This document shows positions 40,202-49,647 of a stretch of DNA of 49,738 bases, in pieces. Position 1 is the first letter of the stretch. Each line of letters opens with the position of its first letter. Made by a program: the position numbers and the translations under genes. A model generated the notes under the pieces. That model was not told where the DNA came from, ran no database searches, and saw only the letters and a program-made list of their open reading frames with translations. This stretch comes from DSUN01 sp035527715 (GTDB lineage Bacteria > Planctomycetota > PUPC01 > DSUN01), in the NCBI GenBank assembly GCA_035527715.1, contig DATKZY010000101.1, positions 1 through 49,738 on the forward strand, in the 5' to 3' direction.

Positions 40202-41409
40202 GCAGGCAGGTATCCCGGGCCGGCGCTGCCTTTGCGGCCCTGGCGATGGCCGTGGCGTGTGTCCGCGGGGCAGAGCCGCTCGGACCCCGGGGCCCCGTCG
40301 GGCCGGATGTGCCCTTGAGCGAGGCGGAGCAGAAACGCCTCGCCCAACGCGTCACCGTGGAAGGGAGGACGGCTGCGGCAGTGCAGGCCGCGTGCGAGCG
40401 CGCGGCCAGGGAAGGCATTCGGGTGGTCTTCCTGCCCGCCGGCGAATACGTCCTCGACGCGGAGGTGCGCGTGCCGGGCAGCCTGACGCTCCTTGGCGAC
40501 GGCTCCAAGACGCTGATTCGGGCCAAAGCCAAGGACACCCACCTTCTGAGCGCGGAAGGCGACGGCGTGCGCTTCACGCGCCTGAGGCTTCAGGGCACCA
40601 ACGCCACGCCCAATACGGACAACGACAGCTACGGCGTCTCCGTCAGCGGAAAGAAGGATGCCCGCATAGACCACTGCGAGCTGTTCGGCTTCTCCTATGC
40701 GACGAACTTCGCCGACGAAGCCACCGTGCAGGTGGACCATTGCTCCATCCACGACAACCTGCGCGACGGCCTCGGCTATGGCGTGGCGATCTACTCAGGG
40801 GCCTACGTCCTCGTGTGCGACAACGAGTTCAGCCAGAACCGCCACTCTCTGGCCTCCAACGGTGCGCTCGACTGGAGCAGCCCGAAGCGCCTGGGGAAGT
40901 ACATCCACAAGCCCGGAGTGCGGAAGACCCACTGGGAGTTCATCCACAACCGCGTTGGCAGCAACGACAAGTCCCCGTACGAGCTCTGCGCCGTGGACAC
41001 CCATCCGGGCATGGACGGCACCTTCGTGGTCGAGAACAACGTCTTCCAGAACCTTCGCCACGCCATCGGCATTCGGGACGGCTCGGGCCTCATCCGCGGC
41101 AACCTCTTCCGCAACCTGCGGACCGTGACGGCGTTTCGCCCCCTGATCGGCATTTCCATCAGTTACGGCATGCACAACGACGTGCCCGTCGAGGGCTGCA
41201 TGCCGCACAGCATCGAAGTGAAGGACAACGTCTTCGAGATGAAAGAGGGCACGAAGTACGAGCAATGCTCGGTCGGCAAGGCCGAGAACATCACGATTGA
41301 CGGCAAGCTCATCCCTGAGACGAAGACCGACCGCCCAGCGCCGCCTATCCCCAAGTTGCAGCCGATGGGCGAAGACGGCATTCTCCGTTGGCAGGAGAAG
41401 CGACAATGA
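40198..41409 (+). CDS. Secreted right-handed beta-helix protein (pectate-lyase-like fold)
   Basis: 403 aa. Signal peptide is residues 1-25 (GAAFAALAMAVACVRGAE). The body is a parallel beta-helix with repeated short strands: LPAGEYVLDAEVRVPGSLTL, VRFTRLRLQGTN, DARIDHCELFGFS, VQVDHCSIHDNLRDGLGYG, YVLVCDNEFSQNRHSLASNG, FVVENNVFQNLRHAIGIRDG. Such folds are found in polysaccharide lyases, hydrolases and uronate epimerases; the catalytic residues cannot be assigned. The start overlaps the FMN reductase stop by 4 bp, and its own stop overlaps a 19-codon stub of a further gene. Likely acts on the extracellular polymer. Confidence 0.82.
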   Translation: MSRQVSRAGAAFAALAMAVACVRGAEPLGPRGPVGPDVPLSEAEQKRLAQRVTVEGRTAAAVQAACERAAREGIRVVFLPAGEYVLDAEVRVPGSLTLLGDGSKTLIRAKAKDTHLLSAEGDGVRFTRLRLQGTNATPNTDNDSYGVSVSGKKDARIDHCELFGFSYATNFADEATVQVDHCSIHDNLRDGLGYGVAIYSGAYVLVCDNEFSQNRHSLASNGALDWSSPKRLGKYIHKPGVRKTHWEFIHNRVGSNDKSPYELCAVDTHPGMDGTFVVENNVFQNLRHAIGIRDGSGLIRGNLFRNLRTVTAFRPLIGISISYGMHNDVPVEGCMPHSIEVKDNVFEMKEGTKYEQCSVGKAENITIDGKLIPETKTDRPAPPIPKLQPMGEDGILRWQEKRQ

Positions 41410-41465
41410 GGCGTGCCGAGGGACGCCCGTTCGCGCTCACGGCCGCGATCCTGCTCTGCCCCTGA
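41406..41465 (+). pseudogene. Stub of a lost secreted gene (19 codons)
   Basis: ATGA overlap with the preceding gene gives a coupled start at 41406. The peptide MRRAEGRPFALTAAILLCP reads as the first part of a signal peptide, then TGA (41463-41465). No continuation is visible in the downstream sequence, and a transposase remnant follows within about 140 bp. The simplest reading is that an eighth operon gene was truncated. Confidence 0.5.
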
Positions 41466-41787
41466 CCACGCCGGCTACGGGGCACTCGCACGATCCCCTG
41501 ATAGAAGGGCGGCAGCAAGGACCGGCGGCCCGCAGCGCAGGGGTGATGGGCTCCGTCGCGCCAGCGAATCCATAGGCTGACGAGACACGGATGGTTTCTC
41601 GGACCCTACGAGCTGCGTCGCACCCTGGCCCTCTACCGCCGGCACTTCAGTGACTGCCGGCCGCACCAGGGGCTCGCGTCAGTTGCATCCCGCTGCTGCC
41701 TGAGTATGCTGAGAGGCGGTGCCCCATAGGGGGCCGACCCGGGGGGACAGGGAATCGCGATCCGCGTTTCCAACGGAGAGTTCGGCC
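41410..41787. other. Intergenic region with truncated gene and transposase remnant
   Basis: 378 bp between the end of the seven-enzyme locus and the giant GH2-like gene. Apart from the 19-codon stub and the integrase-type fragment at 41583-41685, nothing was recognised. No clear promoter for the giant gene was found. Confidence 0.5.
41583..41685 (+). pseudogene. C-terminal fragment of a DDE integrase-type transposase
   Basis: The frame gives RHGWFLGPYELRRTLALYRR followed by HFSDCRPHQGL. The RPHQGL ending is the common C-terminal motif of rve-type (IS3/IS481-like) transposases. Only this last part is present, without the catalytic DDE residues. Confidence 0.6.
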
Positions 41788-44700
41788 ATGCGCAGGAATT
41801 GGGCGCGGTGGTCCGCCGGCTTCGTGGCGGTGGTGTTCGCCTGCCCGGTCTTCGCCGCGATGCCGGCGCTGGACTGGGGCCTCGGCGACGCCGCCCGCGA
41901 GCGGACGGCCACGCGCGAGCGGGTGTGCCTGAACGGCTGGTGGCAGTTCCATCTGGGCGATAAGCCCGTCCGTCCGGTCGCGGACGCGCCGCAGGGGAAG
42001 GCACTCGCGGTGCTCGACGACCTCGAGGGGGGCGTCGGCGCGTTCGACCCCCGCGCTTCGGAGGGCGCAGAGAAGCCGAAGGTCCAGGCCGCGAAGGAGG
42101 CGAAGTTCGGCCAGGGCGCCATGCACGTGGCCGTCGCCCCGCGCAAGGAGGGCTGGCGGACCCTCACGCGAGCCGTGAAGCTGCCCGAGGGGGAATTCGC
42201 CCTCTCGGTGTGGGTCAAGGGCTTGCGGGGCAAGGTGCGCCTCCGCCTCCGCCTGCTCGAACGCCGCAAGGACGGCTTCGAGATCCACTGCACGGAGCCT
42301 GTCACCGTCACGCCCGGCGAGTGGGGCAAGCTCACCTGCTCCCTCCTCCAGATGCCCTACCTCTGGGGGAGCGGGGCGACCAACGACAAGACGCTTCAGC
42401 TCGCGAACGTCAACGAGTTCGACTTCCTCTTCGAGCTCGACTCGGATGGTGAGCTGCTCGTAGACCAGCTCCAGCTCGAGCCGCTCGGCGACGCGCACCC
42501 CGCGATCCCCGACGACGGCTGGGGGGCGGCGCAGGTCCCGGGGCGCATCTTCCCAGGCGAGTGCCAGTGCCATCTGCCCGACGGCAAGCTGCTCGACCTG
42601 CCGGAACAGAAGCTGCCGACCACAGGCTGGTACCGCCGCCAGCTCGATGCCCCTGCGGCCTGGCGCGGCAAGCGGCTCCTGCTCGACGTCGGCCACGTGA
42701 ACCAGCGCGGCTTCGTGTTCCTCAACGGCTGCCTCCTCGGCGAGGCCAACCAGGTGCTCGACGTGACGAGCCACGTGCGCGCCGGCCAGCCGAACACCCT
42801 CGACCTCTACTCGCGGAGCACCCGCATCGGCACGAACTGGTGGAGCCGCATGGACTGGACGGCGGGCGTCTACGGCGACGTGTGGCTCGAGGCGCGCGAC
42901 TCGCCGGTGAACGTCCGCGACGTGCGCATCATCACCTCGGTCGAGCAGGGCGAGCTGTCGGCTGACATCGAGGTCGAGAATGGGACGGACGGGCAGGCCG
43001 AGGTCGAGGTGGCCGCGCGGGCGGACGAGTCCCTCCCGCCCGCCGGCGCCGCGCCGGGCTCGAGTTGCGACTTGCCCGGCGTCAAGGCGACGATCCCCGC
43101 ACACGGCCGCGCCACGGCCCGTCTGAGCGCGAAGTGGGCGAATCCCAAGCTGTGGTCGCCCGACACCCCGCACCTCTACTCGCTTCGCGTGCAGGTGCGC
43201 GGCAAGGGGCTGCTCGACGAGTGCGTCGAGCGCTTCGGCTTCCGCGAGTTCGCCGCGCGCAAGGGCCGCTTCTACCTCAACGGCGCCCCGTTCTTCTTCC
43301 GGTCGGAGACCGCGGGGCTCGACGGCATCGGCCTCTACACGGGCTACAACCGCGACTCCCTGCGGCGCTACCTCCTCTTCCTGCGCGGCATGCACTACAA
43401 CGGCAGCGGCTTCGGCATCGGGCGCGGCCTCTCGATGGAGAAGTTCGCCGAGGCGTGCGACGAGGTCGGATTCGTCTGGCTCCCCGGCTGGGACAGTTGG
43501 TCGCCCGCCGCCTGGCGGAAGCTCAAGAACCACCCCAGCCTCGTCGGCTGGAGCACCGACACCTGGGTCACCCTCCAGAAGTGGGACAATCAGCCCAGGA
43601 AGCTCGGCACCGACTACTTCCCCGAGTGGCTCCTCGACAAGCGGAAGCAGATGCTCGAGCACGAGGCCGAGATCAAGCGGCTCGACCCCACCCGCATCGT
43701 CCTCCACTACGGCTGCGGCAACGTGGGCGACATCTGGTGCAACCTGCCCTACATGGGCTTCGGCGTGCCGCTCCAGGCCCGCGAGGAAGTGCCGCGCGAC
43801 TGGAGCGCCCGCAAGCTCGAGGCCCTCTACTCCGCTGAATTCGACTTCCCGTTCATGTACAACTGGCGCGACGTTGATTCCTACGAGCGCCAGCAGTTCA
43901 TGTGGGACGCCACGCGCTACAAGGCGGGCCTTCACCACGAGCACGCGGCCCGCTACTTCGGCGAAGCGGCCTACGCCATGTCGAAGCGCCTCCACCCGAG
44001 TTGGAGCGACGGCCGCGACGAGGGCGGCGACCTGGCCGAGATGGTCGCACGGGTCAACCGCCTCTTCGTCGAGCGGAATCTCCGCGCCTGGCGCGCCTAC
44101 GAGGTCTCGGGCCTCGGCCTCTTCGGCCTCACCACAGGCGGCTACGCACACGTCGTCACCGACTTCAGCAAGCGGCAGGACCCCGAAGCGAAGTGGGGCA
44201 GCCTGAAGACCCCCGACCCCAAGCCGCACCAGCTCCGCGTCAACGTGCCGATCACCGACCTGAACGAGGTCGGCCAGGCCGTTCGCGACGCCCTGTCGCC
44301 CCTCCTCGCGTTCATCGGCGGCCATCCCGACTTCGTCACCAAGGACCACGCCTTCTTCTCGGGCGAGCGGATCGAGAAGCAGGCCGTCCTCGTCAGCGGC
44401 TCCGCCACCGATGCCGACGTGGCCGTGGAATGGTGGCTCACCGACGAGGCAGGGAAGGAGCTCCTGCGGAAGCAGGCCACCGTGCCCCTGCCGGCCGGCG
44501 GCGTGAAGATGCTGCCCATCGCTCTCGAGCCGCTCGACGTGAAGCAGCGGGCGGGCCTCGACCTGCACCTTCGCGCGCGAGGGGCCATCCGGTGGCTCGA
44601 TGTCGCACCGGACGGCCAGCGGCGCGAGACGAGGCGAGGCGTCGAAAGCGCCGATGCCTTCCATCTGGAAATCCTCCCGCGGGAGCGGCCGGCGCTGCCC

Positions 44701-47376
44701 GAGGCCCGGGCGGCCCTCTTCGACCCGTCGGGCGCGACGGCGAAAGCGCTCGACGCGATGGGCCTGAAGGCGGCCCGCCTGGAGGGCCTGCGCGGCCTGT
44801 CCGGCTACGGGCTCCTGATCCTGGGCCGGGGCGCGCTCGACGCCGGCGCTGAAACGACCGAGGTTCTGAAGGCCGTGCGCGCCGGGCTAAACGTCGTGTG
44901 CTTCGAGCAGACGCCCGACGGCCTGCTTGGCGAGCAACTCGTCCAGGCCGACACCCGCCGGGCGTTCGCCACCATCCCCGACCACCCCGTGCTTGCGGGG
45001 TTGCGGCCCGAGGACCTCGCGGACTGGCGTGGGGCGTCGGACCTCTGCGAGGCATATCCCGAGCCCGCGCCCGAGACCGAGCGCACCTATCCCGAGGCCT
45101 ATTGGCACTGGAGCAACAACGGGACGGTCTGCACCTACGCGCTCAGGAGACCCGCCCTGGGCAACGCCCGCGCCCTCCTCTCCTGCTGGTTCGACCTCTC
45201 GGCCTCGCCCCTGCTCGAATGCGTCGAGGGCAAGGGGCGCATCCTCTTCTGCCAGCTCGACGTGACCTCGCGATACGGCACCGACCCCGTCGCGACGAAG
45301 CTCGTCAACAACCTGGTTCACTACGCGGCAATGGCGAAGCCGGCGGAGGAGCGGCCGCTGTGCGCCCTGAAGTCGGAACGCATCGAGAAACTCCTCGGCT
45401 GGCTGGGGTTCGGCGCCACGCTGCTCGCTGCCGATGCCCTGGGCGGCATCCCACAAGGCAGCGTGCTCCTCCTCGATGCGAGCGCGCTGGGCGAAGCGCA
45501 CCGCGACGCCCTCGCGGCATTCGTCCGCAAGGGAGGCCGCGCGCTCGTGCTCGCGCCCCCTTCCGCAAAGGCCGTCCAGGCCTGGCAGGGCGACCAGAGG
45601 GCCCGCCTCACCGAGGTGCGGGATCCGCGCTCGCCGGAGCGCCCCGCCTGGCTGCCCGCCGAGGTGCCGCTCGTGGCCGGCGACGCTCGCGTCGGGCGGT
45701 CACTGCTCAAGCACGGACCGTCGCTTCTCGCGGGCCTCGGCAATGGCGATTTCTTCTGGCGGCAGGCCTACCCCGTGACGCGCCTGGCCGAGCCGAAGCA
45801 CAGCGCCGCCGCGCCCACTGCCCTCCTGGCCGACGGCCTGGTCGCCGAGGCGACCCTCGGCGAGGGGAGGCTGGTCGTCGCCGGCGTGGACCCGACGGTG
45901 TTCCACGACGAGTTCCGCCGGGAAACGAGCGCGCAGTCGCTCGCCTTCGCGAAGGTGCTGCGGATCTGCAACACGCTGCTTGGCAACCTCGGTGCCCGCA
46001 GCGGGGAGCCACTCCTGCTCCGGCCCCTCAAGAGGGAGGCCGAATGGCGCCTGGCCTTCTCCGACGACTTCGCAAGCCAGGAGTCGGCGAAGAACTGGCG
46101 CGGCGCAGGGCGCGACTTCAAGATCGCCAACCGCTGGATGGACGTCGCCGCCAAGGACGGGGGACGCCACTTCGTCCTCTTCCACAGGGCCCTGGCCGAC
46201 TTCCGGCTCGAGGCCACCGTGCGCGTCGCGAAGCCCGGCTCGCCGCTCCTCCTGCTCGTCGCCCTCGATTACCAGGACTCCGGGGACTACTACCTCCTCC
46301 AGTTCGCCCCCAAGGGCTTCCTGTTCAACAACATGGTGGACGGCGGGTGGGGGAAGACGTTCGTCGGACCCGACGACCCCGTGGCGAAGCTCGCCGACGC
46401 CGAGCCGCATCGCCTCGAGCTCGAATGCGTCGGGTCCCGCGTCACGGTCAAGTGGGACGGCGCCCTCGCCGCGAAGTCCGATGGCATCGTGCGCAAGCAG
46501 CGCGTCGAGAACGCCGTGGCGCAGCAGAACGGCTACGTGGGCTTCGGCAGCTACTACAACCCCGTCCTCGTCTCGAAGGTGCGGATCTACGAGCCGGCCG
46601 CCGGCGTCGCCGCCGTCGCCGCGGGCCACCACACGCCGATCGACCTCCGCAAGGCCTGCACCGTCGGCTTCACCGACGAGACGGCCGACGACAAGAAGGG
46701 CGGCTGGTTCGACTCCGGCGAGGCCGACCTGCGCATGCTCCCCCACGGCCGCCAGACGCTCGGCGGCGTGGCCTTCGATATCATCGTCCCCGCCGACAAC
46801 GGCGGCAGGTCCTGCGTGGTCCTCAAGAGCGGCCGCCGGCCCGACCTGCCGAAGGAGACCCGCGCGGCCATCGGCGGCCACCGCGCCCGGACCCTCTACT
46901 TCCTCCACGGCGGCGGCTGGGGCAGCGGGCATCTGGCCACCTACACCGTCGTCTATGCCGACGGGAGCAAGACCGACGTCCCCATTCGGATGGACAAGGA
47001 GGTGGGCGACTGGTACGCGCCCTTCGGCACCCAGTGGGGCGGCGAGGGGAGCGCGAAGCGGCTGGACCCCAAGGTCTGCTGCATCGCCTGGGAAGGCCCG
47101 ACCCCGAAGTTCGACAGCGCCGGCCTCTACGCCTTCGCCTGGCCGAACCCCCACCCCGAGAAGCCGATCCGCGAGCTGATCGTCACGTCCGCCGAGGCCC
47201 AGGGCCTGGTCGGCCTCGTTGCCGTCACCCTCTCCGACGCCGAGCCCGACCTGCATCCGATCAGGGCGCGGAAGCAGGCGCGCGAGGCGCCGCAGGAGGA
47301 CTTTGTGCCCACGGCCCTCTACCGGGCCGTCGCCGACCGCTGGGGCTACAACCCCGACCGCTTCCGCCAATGGTAG
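41788..47376 (+). CDS. Giant secreted GH2-like multidomain protein (1862 aa)
   Basis: ATG 41788 follows GGAGAG by 7 nt; the signal peptide is residues 1-24. Residues ~30-240 are a carbohydrate-binding-like beta-sandwich. At ~260-385 is a GH2 sugar-binding jelly roll (TTGWYRRQLDAPAAWRGKRL; RGFVFLNGCLLGEANQVLD; WTAGVYGDVWLEA). A GH2 Ig domain follows (~390-500), then a TIM-barrel region (~500-870; FGFREFAARKGRFYLNGAPF). Where GH2 enzymes carry the acid/base Asn-Glu, this protein seems to read GCGNVGDIW, so activity is doubtful. Residues ~975-1400 include glutamine-amidotransferase-like domains, ~1415-1600 a LamG-like sandwich. The C-terminus (~1620-1840) is a beta-rich domain often found on PVC glycosidases (GGWFDSGEADLRMLP; RTLYFLHGGGWGSG). 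Family size is normally 600-1100. Confidence 0.8.
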   Translation: MRRNWARWSAGFVAVVFACPVFAAMPALDWGLGDAARERTATRERVCLNGWWQFHLGDKPVRPVADAPQGKALAVLDDLEGGVGAFDPRASEGAEKPKVQAAKEAKFGQGAMHVAVAPRKEGWRTLTRAVKLPEGEFALSVWVKGLRGKVRLRLRLLERRKDGFEIHCTEPVTVTPGEWGKLTCSLLQMPYLWGSGATNDKTLQLANVNEFDFLFELDSDGELLVDQLQLEPLGDAHPAIPDDGWGAAQVPGRIFPGECQCHLPDGKLLDLPEQKLPTTGWYRRQLDAPAAWRGKRLLLDVGHVNQRGFVFLNGCLLGEANQVLDVTSHVRAGQPNTLDLYSRSTRIGTNWWSRMDWTAGVYGDVWLEARDSPVNVRDVRIITSVEQGELSADIEVENGTDGQAEVEVAARADESLPPAGAAPGSSCDLPGVKATIPAHGRATARLSAKWANPKLWSPDTPHLYSLRVQVRGKGLLDECVERFGFREFAARKGRFYLNGAPFFFRSETAGLDGIGLYTGYNRDSLRRYLLFLRGMHYNGSGFGIGRGLSMEKFAEACDEVGFVWLPGWDSWSPAAWRKLKNHPSLVGWSTDTWVTLQKWDNQPRKLGTDYFPEWLLDKRKQMLEHEAEIKRLDPTRIVLHYGCGNVGDIWCNLPYMGFGVPLQAREEVPRDWSARKLEALYSAEFDFPFMYNWRDVDSYERQQFMWDATRYKAGLHHEHAARYFGEAAYAMSKRLHPSWSDGRDEGGDLAEMVARVNRLFVERNLRAWRAYEVSGLGLFGLTTGGYAHVVTDFSKRQDPEAKWGSLKTPDPKPHQLRVNVPITDLNEVGQAVRDALSPLLAFIGGHPDFVTKDHAFFSGERIEKQAVLVSGSATDADVAVEWWLTDEAGKELLRKQATVPLPAGGVKMLPIALEPLDVKQRAGLDLHLRARGAIRWLDVAPDGQRRETRRGVESADAFHLEILPRERPALPEARAALFDPSGATAKALDAMGLKAARLEGLRGLSGYGLLILGRGALDAGAETTEVLKAVRAGLNVVCFEQTPDGLLGEQLVQADTRRAFATIPDHPVLAGLRPEDLADWRGASDLCEAYPEPAPETERTYPEAYWHWSNNGTVCTYALRRPALGNARALLSCWFDLSASPLLECVEGKGRILFCQLDVTSRYGTDPVATKLVNNLVHYAAMAKPAEERPLCALKSERIEKLLGWLGFGATLLAADALGGIPQGSVLLLDASALGEAHRDALAAFVRKGGRALVLAPPSAKAVQAWQGDQRARLTEVRDPRSPERPAWLPAEVPLVAGDARVGRSLLKHGPSLLAGLGNGDFFWRQAYPVTRLAEPKHSAAAPTALLADGLVAEATLGEGRLVVAGVDPTVFHDEFRRETSAQSLAFAKVLRICNTLLGNLGARSGEPLLLRPLKREAEWRLAFSDDFASQESAKNWRGAGRDFKIANRWMDVAAKDGGRHFVLFHRALADFRLEATVRVAKPGSPLLLLVALDYQDSGDYYLLQFAPKGFLFNNMVDGGWGKTFVGPDDPVAKLADAEPHRLELECVGSRVTVKWDGALAAKSDGIVRKQRVENAVAQQNGYVGFGSYYNPVLVSKVRIYEPAAGVAAVAAGHHTPIDLRKACTVGFTDETADDKKGGWFDSGEADLRMLPHGRQTLGGVAFDIIVPADNGGRSCVVLKSGRRPDLPKETRAAIGGHRARTLYFLHGGGWGSGHLATYTVVYADGSKTDVPIRMDKEVGDWYAPFGTQWGGEGSAKRLDPKVCCIAWEGPTPKFDSAGLYAFAWPNPHPEKPIRELIVTSAEAQGLVGLVAVTLSDAEPDLHPIRARKQAREAPQEDFVPTALYRAVADRWGYNPDRFRQW

Positions 47377-47462
47377 CCACGATCGCCCGTGCTGTCCGAG
47401 TATTCATCTGCCCGTGGTGTCGAACCCGTACGGGGGGGCTTGCCCGCCGAAGGAGAGGAGCG

Positions 47463-49610
47463 GTGATCTTGCGCCCTGCGTGCAGCCGACGCAACTTTCT
47501 GGCGTCGAGATCGTGCCTGGCCGTAGCGGTTATCCTGTCGGCCTGCAACTCACCCTATCCCGAGTGCGATGAGCGGGCGAACGTCTACTATACGACCTTC
47601 ACGAGCGAGCCGGGGACGCTCGACCCCGGCCGCGCCTACGGCTCGTTCATGTACGAGATTCTCTGCCAGATCGTCGAGCCGCCCTTCCAATATCACCTGC
47701 TGAAGCGGCCCTACACGCTCGAGCCCCTGACGGCGGTTGCCGTGCCGAGGCCCGAAACGCGGCAGGTCGTCCTGCAAGGCAAAACGATCGAGGCCACGGT
47801 CTACACCGTCCGCATTCGCCCCGGAATCAAGTACCAGAATCACCCCTGCTTCGCCGAGGGCACGCGCGAGCTGGTCGCCGACGACTACGTGCACGCCATC
47901 CGGCGGCTGGCCGATCCCCGGGTGCAGAATCCCATCCTGCCCACGCTCCAGCAGAACCTCCTCGGGCTGCGCGAATACTGCGAGGCGATTGAGGCGGCCC
48001 TGGCCGCCGAACGCAAGCGCCGCGCCGCAGCCGTTGGCCCGCTCTACAACCAGGAGCAGGACGAGCGGCTCGACCCCATCCGCCTCGACTACGCGGCCTT
48101 CGCATTCCCCGGCGTGCGCCAGGTGGACCGCTATGCCTTCGAGGTCGTGCTGCCCCATCCCTATCCGCAGATGCTCTATTGGATGGCCATGCCCTTCTTC
48201 GCCCCCGTGCCGTCCGAGGCCATCGAATACTACAACCAGCGCGCCCTGCTCGAGCGGGGCATCACGTTCGACCGCAACCCCGTGGGCACGGGGCCATACG
48301 TCCTCGCCGAACTCGACCCCACCAACCAGATCGTGCTGGAGCGAAATCCCAACTTCCGCGAGGAACGCTACCCCGACCTGCCCGAGCCGCAGGACCCGCC
48401 GGCCAAGGCCCTGTTCGAGGAAATGCGCGACGCGGGCATGCTCAGAGACGCCGGCGCCCGGGTGCCGCTGATTGACCGCGTGGTGTTCCGCATGGAGAAA
48501 GAGTGGGTGCCGCGCTGGAACAAGTTCCGCCAGGGCTACTACGACTCGTGCGGCATCAGCAGCGACGTCTTCGACCAAGCCGTCACGCTCACCTCGCAGG
48601 GCGACGCCGTGCTGTCGGACGATATGCGGGAGCAGGGCATCCGCCTGCTCACCTCGCCCGCGGCCGTCATCCACTACTTCGCGTTCAACATGGACGACCC
48701 GGTCATCGGCGGCTACAGCGAGGCGAAGCAGAAGCTCCGCCAGGCCATCAGCATCGCCTACGACGTGGAGGAGGAGATCGCCATCTTCCTCAACGGCCGC
48801 GCCACCGTCGCCCACAGCCTCACGCCGCCCGGCATCTTCGGCTACGAGGAGGGCGAGGCGGGGATCAACCCGTTCGTCTATCGCTGGGACGCCGAGCGCA
48901 ATCGCCCCGTCCGCCGCTCGCTCGACGAGGCCAGGCAGCTTCTCGCCGAGGCCGGCTACCCCGGCGGCTACGGCCCCGACGGCAAGCCGCTCGAGATCCG
49001 CTTCGTCAACGGCTGGGCCGGCGGCGCGTCGCGGCCCCGCCTCGACTTCGTGACGAAGCAGTTCCGCAAGCTCGGCATCCACCTGGTCGCCGAGACGACC
49101 GACTGGAACCGCTTCCAGGAGAAGGTGCGCGCGGGCAACTACCAGATGATCGCCTGGGGCTGGGCCGCCGACTACCCCGACCCCGAGAACTTCCTCTTCC
49201 TCCTCTACGGCCCCAACGGGCGAGGCCAGGGCGGCAGCGAGAACAACGCCAACTACGCCAGCCCCGAGTTCGACCGCCAGTTCGAGCAGATGCGCCACAT
49301 GGAGAACACGCCCGAACGCCTGGCGATCATCCGCAAGATGAACCACGTGCTCCAGCGCGACGCGCCCTGGATCTTCGGCTACCACGACGTCGCCTTCGCG
49401 CTCGTCCACGAGTGGTACCGCAACGCCCACCCGCACGCAATGGCCAACAACCTGCTGAAGTACCGCCGCATCGATCCCGAGCTGCGGGCCGAGCGTCGCG
49501 AGGAATGGAACCGGCCGCGCTGGATCCCCGTGCTCATCGTCGTGGCGGTGCTCGTGCTGGCCGTCGTCCCCGCCGCGTGGGCCGCCGTGCGCCACCTGAA
49601 AGAGGCATGA
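47463..49610 (+). CDS. ABC transporter substrate-binding protein, family 5, Tat-type lipoprotein with C-terminal membrane helix
   Basis: 715 aa from GTG 47463, with AGGAGAGGAG just upstream. The N-terminus combines a twin-arginine motif (S8-R-R-N-F-L13) with a lipobox (L25-S-A-C28), predicting Tat export and lipid anchoring. The SBP_bac_5 body (peptide/nickel/oligosaccharide binding) shows EPGTLDPGRAYGSFMYEILC, VRIRPGIKYQNHPCFAEG, NPVGTGPYVLAELDPTNQIV, FNMDDPVIGGYSEAKQKLRQ and AISIAYDVEEEIAIFL. Residues ~685-708 form an extra hydrophobic helix (WIPVLIVVAVLVLAVVPAAW) followed by a short basic tail, which is unusual. Permease and ATPase genes may follow outside the window; the first base after the stop leads into a spacer. 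Confidence 0.88.
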   Translation: MILRPACSRRNFLASRSCLAVAVILSACNSPYPECDERANVYYTTFTSEPGTLDPGRAYGSFMYEILCQIVEPPFQYHLLKRPYTLEPLTAVAVPRPETRQVVLQGKTIEATVYTVRIRPGIKYQNHPCFAEGTRELVADDYVHAIRRLADPRVQNPILPTLQQNLLGLREYCEAIEAALAAERKRRAAAVGPLYNQEQDERLDPIRLDYAAFAFPGVRQVDRYAFEVVLPHPYPQMLYWMAMPFFAPVPSEAIEYYNQRALLERGITFDRNPVGTGPYVLAELDPTNQIVLERNPNFREERYPDLPEPQDPPAKALFEEMRDAGMLRDAGARVPLIDRVVFRMEKEWVPRWNKFRQGYYDSCGISSDVFDQAVTLTSQGDAVLSDDMREQGIRLLTSPAAVIHYFAFNMDDPVIGGYSEAKQKLRQAISIAYDVEEEIAIFLNGRATVAHSLTPPGIFGYEEGEAGINPFVYRWDAERNRPVRRSLDEARQLLAEAGYPGGYGPDGKPLEIRFVNGWAGGASRPRLDFVTKQFRKLGIHLVAETTDWNRFQEKVRAGNYQMIAWGWAADYPDPENFLFLLYGPNGRGQGGSENNANYASPEFDRQFEQMRHMENTPERLAIIRKMNHVLQRDAPWIFGYHDVAFALVHEWYRNAHPHAMANNLLKYRRIDPELRAERREEWNRPRWIPVLIVVAVLVLAVVPAAWAAVRHLKEA

Positions 49611-49647
49611 GAAGGGGTGACGATTCGGTCGCTTGGAGCACACGCCC

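Noticed and set aside
41647..44664. 1005-codon minus-strand frame opposite the GH2-like gene
   Set aside because: Antisense image of a GC-rich gene, no recognisable domain, low-complexity Val/Glu/Ala composition.
44898..47462. Upstream extension of the substrate-binding protein frame
   Set aside because: Arg/Pro-rich shadow of the GH2-like gene in another frame; the RBS, Tat motif and lipobox place the true start at 47463.
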